Assembly: GCA_039720395.1 (NCBI GenBank)
Contig: CM077822.1
Span: 19,674,589 to 19,738,588, forward strand
Source: Liquidambar formosana
Taxonomy: Eukaryota; Streptophyta; Magnoliopsida; Saxifragales; Altingiaceae
Reading direction: 5' to 3'
DNA: 64,000 nt
Part shown: piece after piece, positions 10,401 through 19,777 of the stretch
Position numbering within the stretch: the first letter of the stretch is position 1
Layout of the letters: every line of letters starts with the position of its first letter
Notes under the pieces: model-generated
Told to the model about the DNA's origin: nothing
Database searches by the model: none
What the model saw: the letters and a program-made list of their open reading frames with translations, nothing else
Program-made: the position numbers and the translations under genes

Positions 10401-11066
10401 TTTAAGATTTCACCATACAGGCCGACTCTGAATGGCCATTTCATCAAGGAAGGGGATGACTTCCTGTACTGTGGGTTCCCAGAGCCTATGTTCAATCCAA
10501 CAACCAAGATCAGAATCCCGGGATTTGAGATTTTCTTCACCGAGTGGTATCCAATCTCCGCTGAAATGGTGGATGATGAAGCCATCAATGACAATTATTG
10601 GGAGAAGAAAGAAGAAGATTGGGTGGAGCACATGGATTCTGAAGCCATGGTCACTTTGTTTCAAGACATGGTCTTTACTATGGGGTTCGAAGGCGAACAA
10701 GAGTTCGGAGAAGAAGAGCCGTCACACTATTGCACTTTTTACCCAAGTTCTGATCCAGCACTGGCAGACAAGGATTTTTGTGACAAGTACTTTACAGAGG
10801 GGCTGAATCCTCAGAGCTTGACAAGTTGGTACAATTCTGTGGGAAAGAAGAAAGAAGAAGACTGGGTGGAGCACATGGATTCTGAAACCATGGTTACCAT
10901 GTTCCAAGATATGGTTCTTACTTTGGGGGAGTCAGCAACAGAAGATTGCCAAGATTCGTCAATTCACCATGCAACCATGCCACTTCACAATTGGTACCTA
11001 GAAGATGGAACCATTGCAGAAATCCTTGAAGAGGAAGATCATGACCTACCTGATAGTAGCTTGTAG
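7458..11066 (+). CDS. gag-pro: Gag-protease polyprotein of the Tat-like element
   Basis: An open frame of 1202 codons. Residues about 145-300 match the plant retrotransposon Gag domain (KWFLALDE, TWEDICNEFSKHY). Two zinc-knuckle-like motifs of the form C-x2-H-x4-H-x4-C lie near residues 400 and 507 (CKFH...GH...C and CQYH...GH...C), a CHHC variant of the usual CCHC. The protease has its active site near residue 753 (VLIDNGSALN, with DNG where many families have DTG or DSG) and a flap-side LLGRPWIH. A glycine-rich, G-patch-like segment (FFPGMGLGRRQQG) follows near residue 920. The C-terminus carries two copies of a block containing EEDWVEHMDSE. Start: the first ATG (7458) is used; ATG 7488 is an alternative. 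The frame ends just inside a probable intron, so the spliced product would be a Gag-Pro-Pol fusion. Confidence 0.93.
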   Translation: MKIDSTNQSDMADEATSEGGFDVETCLKAIMTKLDYTTDVSERALKMAQDIQHKMSEPEQNNGRTPGGNTENGTQSGEGTKTNDGGSTQPKGNESPEVFNLEGGSKGKTSDTDSVLASKVEALERTIKGIRRTDDMVDVRTLSLFPQARIPLQFKMPELEKFDGTGCPKTHLKMYVRAMHPRGATDELLAQMFHETLATSALKWFLALDENRTRTWEDICNEFSKHYKYNTEVDVTRRDLETTKQGANETFSAFITRWRQKASRMADRPNEEDQIQLVVKNLLPVYHKHLFAHYFPNFKALIGAGTQVEDAIADGSIKTEEIQKSRRPNFAGKNNAEVNAIAQPIQPISLNDTNPPRQFTELHMPLEKVLEKLKSRGLLKPLDPRPPPNPLPKNYNENEYCKFHQAKGHSTNRCYRLRHEIQDLLDKQIISPPTPPNRLNVTQNPLPSHNSSNSINAIEADPSRPCLPIRQYTPLPMSLTQAFHQCCNQGLIIPHLPKPRPQTPHQYCQYHGIPGHDTEDCVMLRKVVQDLIDQKTLQLPKKSIQQQLKERYEAGDPQVGLLGEPSGKFDYYVLYPDPLPSEPIIPTGWDDIPEEVQMEDIDMIEWDDLMGDTNEIDDIWASDEEVDHMTRGGRHFKPPHLESNNPLGELDKRLDVQEEEDEVLRQLKKTNANITIWGLLMASHKHRQTVLKLLNQIQVPVDLSPEGLVNLVNPAPKNSTIVFTEADLPKSGPSHSQALHITVDTMGKRVPTVLIDNGSALNVCPLRTATVLGLGPTDFIPSGQTVRAYDNTRREVIGMITLPLIMGPTEFRVEFQVLDVPSCFNLLLGRPWIHPAGAVPSSLHQKVKFPHEGAIVTLQGDYDLKMAGVPICEIKPESVEIPLSGFEYVQCIEKELEKEELIPLDYCPHGNLHVGEIMRKMNFFPGMGLGRRQQGIPHSVQSRVVSYTFGLGYEPTKNDYAEMTRRNKEKGKARAEGRVPDFKISPYRPTLNGHFIKEGDDFLYCGFPEPMFNPTTKIRIPGFEIFFTEWYPISAEMVDDEAINDNYWEKKEEDWVEHMDSEAMVTLFQDMVFTMGFEGEQEFGEEEPSHYCTFYPSSDPALADKDFCDKYFTEGLNPQSLTSWYNSVGKKKEEDWVEHMDSETMVTMFQDMVLTLGESATEDCQDSSIHHATMPLHNWYLEDGTIAEILEEEDHDLPDSSL

Positions 11067-11240
11067 GTTCCTTAGTTAGAGTCTTTCCTGCTTTCAATAA
11101 AGTGTGTCCGCCTATCCCACTTTGTGGAGTTAGGAGTCGTTTCATAGTTGTGGCACCAAATTTTGTTTCCTTTTCAAGTTTGTGTCTTTTTGTTGGTTCC
11201 TTTAATGAAGTGTTTTCTTTTATACATTGTTTGCTTGCAG
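11063..11240 (+). other. Probable intron joining protease to RT
   Basis: Donor TT|GTAGGT at 11063 and acceptor TTGCTTGCAG ending at 11240 flank 178 bp. Removing it takes away the gag-pro stop codon (11064-11066) and places the protease frame exactly in the RT frame; no stop is created at the junction. Ogre-type elements are known to carry a spliced intron at this place. The alternative is that RT is translated separately from the ATG at 11260 or 11227. Confidence 0.65.
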
Positions 11241-14200
11241 TGTTTCTTTTCTCTCTTCTATGGATATTTATGGCATGGATATAGATCCTAGGAATGACGT
11301 CCCCCCGGAGCTCGTCGAGCGAAGGAAAAGGGGTGTCACTGAACCTAACATGGATGAATTGGAACCAATCAATCTAGGGACAAATGAATTGCCAAAGATA
11401 ATTAAAATTGGGATAACCCTTTCACCACTTGAAAAAGAAAAGCTGATAGCCCTCCTAAAGGCCAACATAACGGCCTTTGCATGGTCTTATGAAGACATGC
11501 CCGGCATAGATCCAGACATTGTGCAGCACTTCATCCCCACCGATCCCCTTAAAAAGCCGGTAAAGCAAAAATTGAGAAGATTGAAACCCGAGTGGGCATT
11601 GAAAGTAAAGGAGGAAGTAACCAAACAACTCGATGCGGGGTTCCTACAGGTTGTGGAGTATCCCAAGTGGTTATCTAATATAGTTCCCGTGCCTAAAAAG
11701 GATGGAAAAGTGAGGATGTGTGTGGATTTTCGAGATCTTAATGCAGCAAGCCCTAAGGATGATTTCCCTTTGCCCCACATTGATGTATTGGTAGATAGTA
11801 CTGTAGGATATGCGCTCCTCTCTTTCATGGATGGGTTTTCCGGATACAATCAGATAAAGATGGCGCCGCAAGATATGGAGAAAACGGCCTTTATTACACA
11901 GTGGGGAACATATTGCTACAAAGTGATGCCGTTCGGTTTGAGAAATGCCGGGGCTACCTATCAGAGAGCTGCTACAACGTTGCTGCATGACATGATCCAT
12001 AAGGAGGTGGAAGTATATGTGGACGACATGATCGTGAAGTCCGTGGACCGAGAAGGACATTTCATGGCACTGGAAAGGTTCCTGGAGCGAGCAAAGAAGT
12101 ACAACTTGCGTTTGAATCCACAGAAATGCGCCTTTGGTGTCACTGCGGGCAAGCTATTAGGATTCATGATTACTCAGAGAGGAATTGAGGTCGATCCGGG
12201 AAAAATCAAGGCCATTGTAGAGATGGAGCCGCCTAGCACAGAGAAGCAGATTCGAGGGTTCTTGGGGAGAATTCAGTACATAAGCAGGTTCATTGCTAAT
12301 TTGACTATGGTATGCGAGCCGATTTTCAAGTTACTTAAGAAGGGGGTGCCGAAGGTATGGAACGAAGAATGTCAAGAAGCTTTTGAGATCATCAAAAGGT
12401 ATTTGAGTAATCCACCAATTCTAGTTCCTCCGCGACAAGGTGAGCCGTTATTGTTATACTTGACGGTCACTGAAACCGCGACGGGAGCTATGCTAGCTCA
12501 GTACCTTGAGGGGTCGAAAAAGGAGAATGCCATTTACTATCTAAGCAAGAAGATGATAGACTATGAGGTGAAGTACAATGCCATAGAGAAGGCTTGTGTG
12601 GCTTTGGTATGGGCAACTTAGAAACTCCGTCACTACATGATGTCGTACGAAGTTTTCTTGATAAGTCGAATGGATCCACTGAAGTACTTGATAGAAAAGC
12701 CGGTTTTATCCTACAGAACTGCTCGTTGGTCGATTTTCCTCAATGAATTCGACATAAAGTATGTAACACAGAAGTCAGTGAAAGGAAGTGTCATTGCAGA
12801 TTACTTGGCTAGCTGCCCTGTGGCGTCATCAGAACAATTCAATGATCAATTCCCCGATGAGGATGTCCTGGAGATTGGAAAGAAGATTTGGAAGGTATAC
12901 TTTGACGGAGCTGCAAATAAGAGAGGGTATGGGATAGGAGTCCTACTGGTTTCACCTGAAGAAGCATTCACACCCTTGGCGGTTAAGCTAGGGTTTGAAG
13001 CAACCAACAACATTGCTGAGTATGAAGCCTGCATCCTCGCGTTGGAAGCTGCACTAGAATTGGGGATCAAAGAGTTAGAAGTTTTCGGAGATTCAGCACT
13101 GATTATCTGCCAGATAAAGGGAGAGTGGAAGACTCGTGATGAGAAGCTGTTGCCGTATCATGCTTACTTAGAAGCCTTGACTAAGGAATTTGTGGAAATA
13201 GAGTTCAACTATTTGTCAAGAAATAAGAATCAGTTCGCTGATGCTTTGGCAACTCTAGCTTCTATGGTGGAAATCCCGGATGGTGGGAATGTAAAACCAT
13301 TGGTGATAGAATGTAGAGAAAAACCTGTGTATTGCTGTTCTATTCGAGAAGGAGAGTTGAAAGATGGCCATCCTTGGTACTATGACATCATGAAATTCAT
13401 TGAGGAAAAGGAGTATCCCGAAGGAGCAACCCGCGTTGATAGGAGAACACTGAGGAGACTAGCAAGTCACTATGTTTTGTGTGGAGGAAAGCTATACCGA
13501 AGGTCATACGATGGGGTCCATCTGTTGTGTGTCACTGAGGAAGAAGCCGAGCGTCTTGTTAGTGAAATCCATGAAGGAGTTGGAGCACCGCACATGAATG
13601 GTTATATGCTAGCCAAGAAAATCATAAGGTTGGGTTACTATTGGTCTACAATGGAGAGAGATTGCCATGCACATGTTAAGAAGTGTCACAAATGTCAAGT
13701 CTTTGCTAATGGACAACACTTGCCTTCCATGCCTTTGACAAGTATGTCGTCACCTTGGCCCTTTGCAGTATGGGGAATAGATATAATTGGGCAGATTAAG
13801 CCGAAAGCCTCCAATGGGCATGAGTACATCTTGGTAGCTATTGATTACTTCACTAAGTGGGTAGAAGCAGCTTCCTTCAAGACCCTGAATGCCAAGAAGG
13901 TAGCACAGTTCATACAGCTCAACATCGTCTACAGATATGGGGTACCCCATGAGATCATTTCAGACAATGGTCAGCACTTTCAGAAAGAAACCAAGGAGCT
14001 CTTGCGGAAATACAATATAGTGCACCATCTATCCTCCCCTTATCGCCCGCAGACTAATGGAGCAGTGGAGGCCGCCAACAAGAATGTTAAGAAGATACTA
14101 CAGAAAACAGCTGACACCTACACTGATTGGCATGAGAAGTTGCCATTAGCCGTGTGGGGCTATAGAACATCTGTGAGATCATCAACAGGGGCTACCCCTT

Positions 14201-14619
14201 ATTCCTTGGTGTATGGGATGGAGGCTGTTTTGCCTATTGAGTTGGAGGTACCGTCATTACGGGTTGCTATGGAGAGTCAGATAGCAGAAGCAGATTGGGT
14301 TAAGAACCGTTATGATGAGCTGGCATTGCTCGATGAAAGGCGATTGAGGGCCTTGTATCATGTGCAGGGATATCAGCGAAGGGTTGCAAGAGCATTCAAC
14401 AAGCATGTCAAAGACCGAGGTTTGAAGACAGGGGATTTGGTGTTGAAAGAAATCAGAGCTCCTATTTTTGATCCACGAGGAAAGTTCAAGCCAAGTTGGG
14501 GTGGCCCGTATGTTATCAAAGAGATATTACCAGCAGGGGCTGTTCGCCTCATGGATTTTGATGGAATTGAGTTCGCTCGTCCTACCAATTTGGATCAATT
14601 GAAGAAGTATTATGTGTAA
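11241..14619 (+). pseudogene. pol: Pol: RT, RNase H, archaeal-type RNase H, integrase; one in-frame stop
   Basis: RT motifs run in order from 11640: KWLSNIVPVPKKDGK, RMCVDFRDLN, FMDGFSGYNQI, MPFGLRNAGATYQR and the catalytic YVDDM (12016-12030). RNase H follows. At 12619-12621 the frame meets TAG, after VWAT; the same frame continues at once, so this is a point nonsense change in an otherwise intact gene. A second, archaeal-type RNase H (VYFDGAANKRGYG, EYEACILALE, FGDSALI, FADALATLAS) sits near 12890-13260. Integrase has the HHCC finger (ending CHKCQ, 13680-13700), the DDE core (WGIDIIGQIK, ISDNGQHF, PYRPQTNGAVEAANK) and a C-terminal domain ending at 14619. Translation after the stop would need readthrough, so this copy is probably not autonomous. 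Element F holds a shorter, more damaged integrase. Confidence 0.92.
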
Positions 14620-14702
14620 GGCCTGCTAGGTTGAAAACCCATAAGGGCGGCCTAGGCAAAAGTTAAGGCATTTGAACTACGAGGGCCTGATTCCCCATTC
14701 CT

Positions 14703-14811
14703 AAAAAAAAAAAATGAAAAAAGAGAAAAAAGAGAAAAGAAAAAAAAAAAGAAGAAAAAAGAGAAGAAAAAGAAAAGAAAAAATGAAAAAAAATTGAAAA
14801 AAGGATGGGGA
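14703..14811 (+). other. Long polypurine tract after pol
   Basis: About 110 nt of nearly pure A/G on the + strand, followed by GGATGGGGATACGTAGGCA. It lies between the end of pol (14619) and the end of the antisense gene (14978), so the two transcription units converge on it. Element F keeps the equivalent at 54204-54262. It could act as an internal plus-strand priming site or as a two-way terminator; neither is shown. Confidence 0.7.
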
Positions 14812-14977
14812 TACGTAGGCAGCCCATAAAGTTACTTTGGGTGCGGTCCAAACAACACCACAACAACAAATCTCAAAATTGAATTATTATTGGCAATTCA
14901 TTTAGAACTAATTGATTGACATAGCAATTTATTGATGTTAGATAAAGAACTATTGACATGCCATAGATAACCTATTT

Positions 14978-16273
14978 CTAAAAGTCTTCAAGTCTTTTTG
15001 TTTTCTTCAGAGTCTCTTGGTTTGCTTTCTTCTCTTTTCTTTCAAGTCTTCGCTTCTTTCGCAAGTCATGAGCATGTGCTGCTTCCACTGCTTCCAGAAT
15101 GTCTTCCCTGCAAAATCCAAGTCCTGTGTCCTTGATAAGGTCATAAATCCTTTTCCTGCGAATGGTTTCTCTTTCACCCAAGCTAGTCTTCAACCATGTC
15201 TTGTATTCAGGGCTCATAACATAAGGCCCATCAGTGTTTTCAACTCGAGTCAGTTTCAGTTGGTCAGTCCATCTAGTCTTGGCCCACTTAACCATTGTGG
15301 GGCCCACAGGTTCGACAGAATGATCAAATACCACAGAAGTAGGTATGGTTTGCATGGCACCCATTTGACGAAGGATTCTTGAAGTCCAATAGAATGAAGT
15401 TGACCTCAACCCTACGAGCTTGACCATAGCACACCCAGAAGTTCGAAGAAGAATTTGTTCCTTGCATCCCCATGTGGAGACAAACCACCTGATGTTTCGC
15501 CATGAGAGAGTTTGGAAGTAGCCTAACCATTCCCTCAAAGAAAATTGACCAGGGAGTTCAACTCGACGGCAGCAGTAATGTTGAGGTTTGTATGGATTGA
15601 TGGTGGTAAGAGATAAGAAATTAAGCCTTTCAAGAAGCCACATCTGCAGTAGAACGGGGCTCCCTCCTAATGGGGCTTGTGGGTTATCATGAACTTTGTC
15701 TAAACTGTTGAGAGTTTCAGCTAGCACTATGGGAATCAGGTTGTTGTATTCAAGAAGAAAAGGAATCAGTTCGCATATTTGAATAGGGACATAGAGAGTC
15801 CCCGTGGAGATAAGGAAGCGACCAATCAAGCAGAAAGCAAGAGCATGTTGAGTGGGAAGGTTGAAATTCAAGGTACCTTTGCTGTCATGAGCCAAGAAGG
15901 AAGTTGCTATTTCCATGAGATTCACCTTATGATCCTTCACAAATATGGAGGCCTCTTGTTGAGAAATCCCAAGGAAGTTGGAGAAGGAAATCAAGTAACT
16001 TGAGCGTGGAGTAGGGAGGATGAAAGGTCCTACAGGTGAAACTCCATACAAAGCGCAGAACTCTTCCATTGTTGGGCATAGTTCTTCATAGTTGAAGCGG
16101 AATACATGAAGTTGGGGATCCCAAAAATAAGTAGCAGCAGTAAGAAGAGTGGTTTCAAGCTTCACATGCATCAAAGAGAACAACGGATCCAAGCAGTAGC
16201 GCTTGAACTCCTTCCTTGCCTCCGCACTCATAACCTTCAGAAAATCACTCAAGAGTTTGTCTAGGGCTTCCAT
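14978..16273 (-). CDS. Antisense gene 1: 431-codon plant TE-associated protein (DUF7745/PMD-like)
   Basis: An uninterrupted frame opposite to gag-pol. The N-terminal half contains FWDPQLHVFRF, ELCPTMEEFCALYGV and a hydrophobic segment with RFLISTGTLYVP. It resembles the plant proteins annotated as DUF7745, which are related to or found with the plant mobile domain; this is recognition by eye. The C-terminus is rich in lysine and arginine (RKKRRLERKEKK), a likely nuclear signal with possible coiled coil. Upstream are a TATA box about 50 bp before the ATG and the GC cassette. Broken copies of the same gene occur in element F (54446-55732, -) and in element C (31354-32040, +), so it is a stable part of the family and not a one-off capture. 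The function is unknown. Confidence 0.85.
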   Translation of the reverse strand: MEALDKLLSDFLKVMSAEARKEFKRYCLDPLFSLMHVKLETTLLTAATYFWDPQLHVFRFNYEELCPTMEEFCALYGVSPVGPFILPTPRSSYLISFSNFLGISQQEASIFVKDHKVNLMEIATSFLAHDSKGTLNFNLPTQHALAFCLIGRFLISTGTLYVPIQICELIPFLLEYNNLIPIVLAETLNSLDKVHDNPQAPLGGSPVLLQMWLLERLNFLSLTTINPYKPQHYCCRRVELPGQFSLREWLGYFQTLSWRNIRWFVSTWGCKEQILLRTSGCAMVKLVGLRSTSFYWTSRILRQMGAMQTIPTSVVFDHSVEPVGPTMVKWAKTRWTDQLKLTRVENTDGPYVMSPEYKTWLKTSLGERETIRRKRIYDLIKDTGLGFCREDILEAVEAAHAHDLRKKRRLERKEKKANQETLKKTKRLEDF

Positions 16274-16322
16274 AACTTGCTCTCAATGAATGTTAGTAGG
16301 GTTTGAGACCCCTTGGATGTGC

Positions 16323-16329
16323 TTTTATA
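16323..16329 (-). promoter_or_regulatory. TATA box of antisense gene 1
   Basis: On the - strand CCTATAAAAGCACATCC lies 50 bp upstream of the ATG at 16273. The same box stands at the same distance before the homologous genes in element F (55782-55788, -) and element C (31298-31304, +). The distance from the near edge of the GC cassette to the TATA box is about 85-88 bp in all three, which argues for a real promoter. Confidence 0.7.
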
Positions 16330-16416
16330 GGAAAAAATTCGGAAATCCGTGTTTTGGAAGGTGGAATCCCGTCAAAATAGGAAGTTTCCTAAAATCAGGC
16401 GAAACACCGCTTCGGG

Positions 16417-16496
16417 CTCGGGTGACCACCCAGGCCTGGGCGGCTAGCCGCCTGGGCCCAGGCGGCTAGCCGCCCAGCCCCAGGTGGTCACCCGAG
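16417..16496. repeat. GC-rich nested palindrome cassette upstream of antisense gene 1
   Basis: This is the cleanest copy. Outer arms CTCGGGTGACCACC and GGTGGTCACCCGAG enclose two intact GGCGGCTAGCCGCC palindromes around TGGGCCCA. It is the same cassette as in the LTR U3, here inside the element and next to the antisense promoter. The region 16497-16741, between it and the end of antisense gene 2, shows nothing else. Confidence 0.88.
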
Positions 16497-16741
16497 GCCG
16501 CCGTCTTGTTTCGCCCATTTTTGCCCTGTTATGCCTTCATTTGGCCCTTTTGTGACGTTTTGACTTTTTTGTGCTTGATTTAAGCCCATTTTTCACTCAA
16601 TACAAGATCATATCATTGCAATAAAGTTCGAACATAGATTCATCAAGTATCCATAATAAAGGTTCAAGGTTGGGAATTGAAATTCCTAATTAATACATAA
16701 CAAATAGATTCCAAACATTCCTAACAAGAGGTGAGTGAAAC

Positions 16742-19402
16742 TCAATGATTTCCCGTGGGCCTTCTCTTTCGACTTGGCCCAGCTCCATCATGCCCTGAAC
16801 GAGGTGCTCTAGGAGGGGGCATATCCTGTGGTGGATTAGATGATGATGCCTGTTGCAAACAAAGATAATGAGTTAGGAGGGTAATGGTGCCAATCCTAGT
16901 TGAAAGTTAATAAGATGATCACTTACTTGGGGATTTAAGCGTGCTTCCAGAACTGAGTTCTCTAAACTCATTCGCACAAGATCCCTCCTCAATCCTTCAT
17001 TGAGTTCAATGCATTCCTGGGCATACTCCCGTGGAACCTAGGAAAGTATAAACATGGTTAACAATAATGAAAGAATCCAATTTCAAAAAGATAAGAGTTT
17101 AGAACTCACATTCTCATAATATGGATCGATCTTGGGATATTCATCGAATGGTGGATGGGTAATATCAGTCTTCACAAATTTTGTCCCACTGCACAAGTTC
17201 ACATACCAATTTAGTTGTGGGAGGGGTGGAGGTTGATTTCCTTCAAGGTCCTCATCCTCGTCATTGTAAGTCATCCCAGTGGCAGATCCAACTGTGGAGC
17301 TGTGTCCCCTTGCCCGTCGGCCCTGAAATTCAAATATTTGTCAAATGGAGTCTTTCATGTAATCTTAAAAAAGAGTTTAAGAGTGTGGGGAGCTCACCCC
17401 TTGAGGTGGGAGACCAGTGACCCTAGGATTCATTAGATATTGTCGGCAAAAGGTAGTGTATTCTATGCGAGGGGAGGTGAATCCCTCAGCATCCCAACCC
17501 CTCAGAGCTTCTTCTAGTTCATCACCCGCTAGGTGGCTAGTGTGCCTCATGTTCTCTGGTGGCATGGAAGGTGTCACAGCTGCATTCATGTTTCCATGGA
17601 CTTGTCTCAGGACTCGTTCCCCAAGATACCAGCTTCTACCTGTGGGGCCTTCAAAAAGGACCCTTTTGCTTGTCAACTCCAAACAAGAGGAGTACTTCTC
17701 GGGTAGCCTATGCTCCCACAACCTCCATGGATCCCATTCCACCTGTTGAGTTTGAAATGAGAAATGAAAGAAAAAAGATAAAAAAGAGAAAGAGAAAGAA
17801 AGATTTTACCATATCAGCAGTCAAGCTGGCAAGATATGCCCTTGCATGGGCATAATCGTGTCGATTGGAGGCTCTTGTAGCCAAGCAAGATGGAGCATAA
17901 TTCTGAAGGATGGGCCATGACATGGCATCACTAGCAAGAGTCGGGCGACACATGTTCAGGTACTCGTAGTACCATATCTGTGGAAAACCAAAGAAAAAGA
18001 AGAAATCATGTGTGTGTTAAGTTTCGGGAAATAATAGAGAATTGAATGTTCTTTGTTACCTCCCAAACGAAAGAAAGTCCCCCAAAGTTCTTTGCAACTC
18101 CTCGGGACATGTCAGTCATGGAGCGATACATGTTTGCGAAAGCAGCTCCACCCCAATTGTATCTCCCAATTTTGTTCACATCTTCCATGCTAGCTAGCAA
18201 CTCAAGTCGAGCCATGTCATTGGTGCCCGCAAAGAAGGTGCATGAAATCATGTAGAGCAAGAAAGCTCTCACAATGTATTGGGGATCCGTCCCCTCACTC
18301 TCTTCTTCAGTGGCAAAGGTGTTGTAGAGCCAAGTACGGCGCACACCTTTTGGGCTTAATTCCGCTTCAACCCCAAGTAGAGCTACTATGTAGTTTTGAT
18401 CCATGTTGGCATGTTCATAGTAGTCCAAGCGCTTGCCTTTCAAGCTCAACCCAGTTATCATGGTGAAATCCTTAGGGGTCATGGTCATCTCCCCGAAGCT
18501 AAAATGGAAAGTGTTGGTGGTGTCCCACCATAGCTCTGTCAAGGCAAATAATGCTTGCCTATCCCATTGCTCGTTCCATAGAGCATCTAGGAAGGGCTCA
18601 AAACCCGCCTTCTTTATTATCTTGCGAGCACGTGGTTGGGCATGATTCATATGTCTCCACCAAGAGATGAGTCCCTTTATTGATGTCCTTGTACGGAGAC
18701 TTTGGAAGTCGGGCTATGTCAAAAGATTGTGTATTGAGTTAGCATAGAAAACATAGAGATATTGGGCATACATTGGTAATTTATTTCAAATGGTTTTCCA
18801 AAAGTTTTAAAATTTGGGTTTTGATTCATGAAATGAATTAGGAATGAATGCCCATGACCTTGTGTATTCAAATTCATTGGTTTTGTAAGGATTGAACATG
18901 TTTTTGCCTTTCGGGCATTTTATCGAACACTTGGTGTGTGACTTGTTTTCAAGCATTGAAATGAAAGATTTTTGTATACCAAATCCTTGCCAAGACCATT
19001 TGACTTTACACTACAATGAAAACCAATTGATTTTTCAAGAATTGAACATGTTTTTGTCTCTTTGGCATTTTATCAAACACTTGGTGGGCATCTTTTCTCA
19101 AGCATTGGGAAACAAGCTTTTTGCACATTCAATCCTTGCCAAATCAATGAACTTGGCTTAACAATGATAGAAACAATCAAAAGAAGATCATGGGAATGCA
19201 TTTTATCCAATAGAAATCAAAATTTCATGATAAACATGTTAAGTTGGGAAGAACTAACCTCATGTTGGGAATGGAGGTAGGAGAGATGCTTCTTAGGTTC
19301 AAGCAACACCTTGTCTTGGGATGCATCATAGATTGGTGCCTTGTATGTATTCTTGATTACATAATATGGATACTTGATGTTGGAATCATTGCTAGAAGCC
19401 AT
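16742..19402 (-). CDS. Antisense gene 2: seven-exon plant mobile domain (PMD) protein
   Basis: Exons on the - strand: 19402-19259, 18713-18060, 17977-17810, 17742-17398, 17322-17110, 17037-16927 and 16849-16742. Every intron begins GT and ends AG, every junction is phase 0, and the joined frame is open for 580 residues to a TGA. Donors include GTAACA, GTGAGC, GTGAGT and GTAAGT. Exon 2 carries the PMD signature (SWWRH, ELWWDTTNTFHFSFGEMTMT, ITGLSLKGKRL) and continues into exon 3 as FVWE|IWYYEYLN, as in known PMD proteins. The C-terminus is short and basic (SRKRRPTG). I start at MASSND; an in-frame ATG 69 nt upstream (19471) is possible. PMD proteins such as Arabidopsis MAIN and MAIL1 act in the nucleus, and PMDs are known in transposons. 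The gene is intact inside a very young element. Element F has lost it and element C lacks it. Confidence 0.85.
18885..19145 (-). repeat. Diverged tandem duplication inside intron 1 of antisense gene 2
   Basis: Two copies of about 110-140 bp share ATTGAACATGTTTTTG, GGCATTTTATC, CACTTGGTG, CAAGCATTG and CAATCCTTGCCAA or AAATCCTTGCCAA. Intron 1 is 545 bp (18714-19258), against 67-82 bp for the other five introns, so the duplication explains much of its size. Confidence 0.7.
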
Positions 19403-19777
19403 TGTTGGTGGTTGAGCTTGTATGTGAGAAAAATGGGTTTGATAAGAAAGATGATGAATTTGATCTTGCAACTTGATGATTGATGCTGGTTTTTGTTGTT
19501 GAATGACTTGTTCTTGATGCTATTTCATGCACACAACTTGAATTGAAAGTGAAACTTTGATTGAGAATGTGTTTGTGAGTGTTTGGAGAAGATGGAATGA
19601 GTTTCTAGAGAGAGAAACTCTCAATTTTCGAAATTGGGTGAGTGTGAGCACAAATGGGGGGTCAAGGGTTTAAAAACCCAGAATTTTGAGGACCCTAGCC
19701 TCGGGTAACCGCCCAGCATGGGGCGGCAAGCCGCCTGGGCTTGGGCGGCAAGCCACCAGCAGCCAGGTGGTCACCCC
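19403..19777 (-). promoter_or_regulatory. 5' region of antisense gene 2 with degenerate GC cassette
   Basis: The 5' untranslated region is CA-rich (- strand), typical of plant leaders. A weak TATA-like TTTTTAAACC lies near 19670. At 19700-19777 a degenerate version of the GC cassette survives (CTCGGGTAACCGCCCAG, GGGCGGCAAGCCGCC, GGTGGTCACCC). Thus each antisense gene has a cassette upstream of its start. Confidence 0.55.

Noticed and set aside
12619..12621. Programmed stop-codon readthrough between RNase H halves
   Set aside because: It would cut inside a folded RNase H domain, unlike known readthrough sites between Gag and Pol; a simple mutation is more likely.
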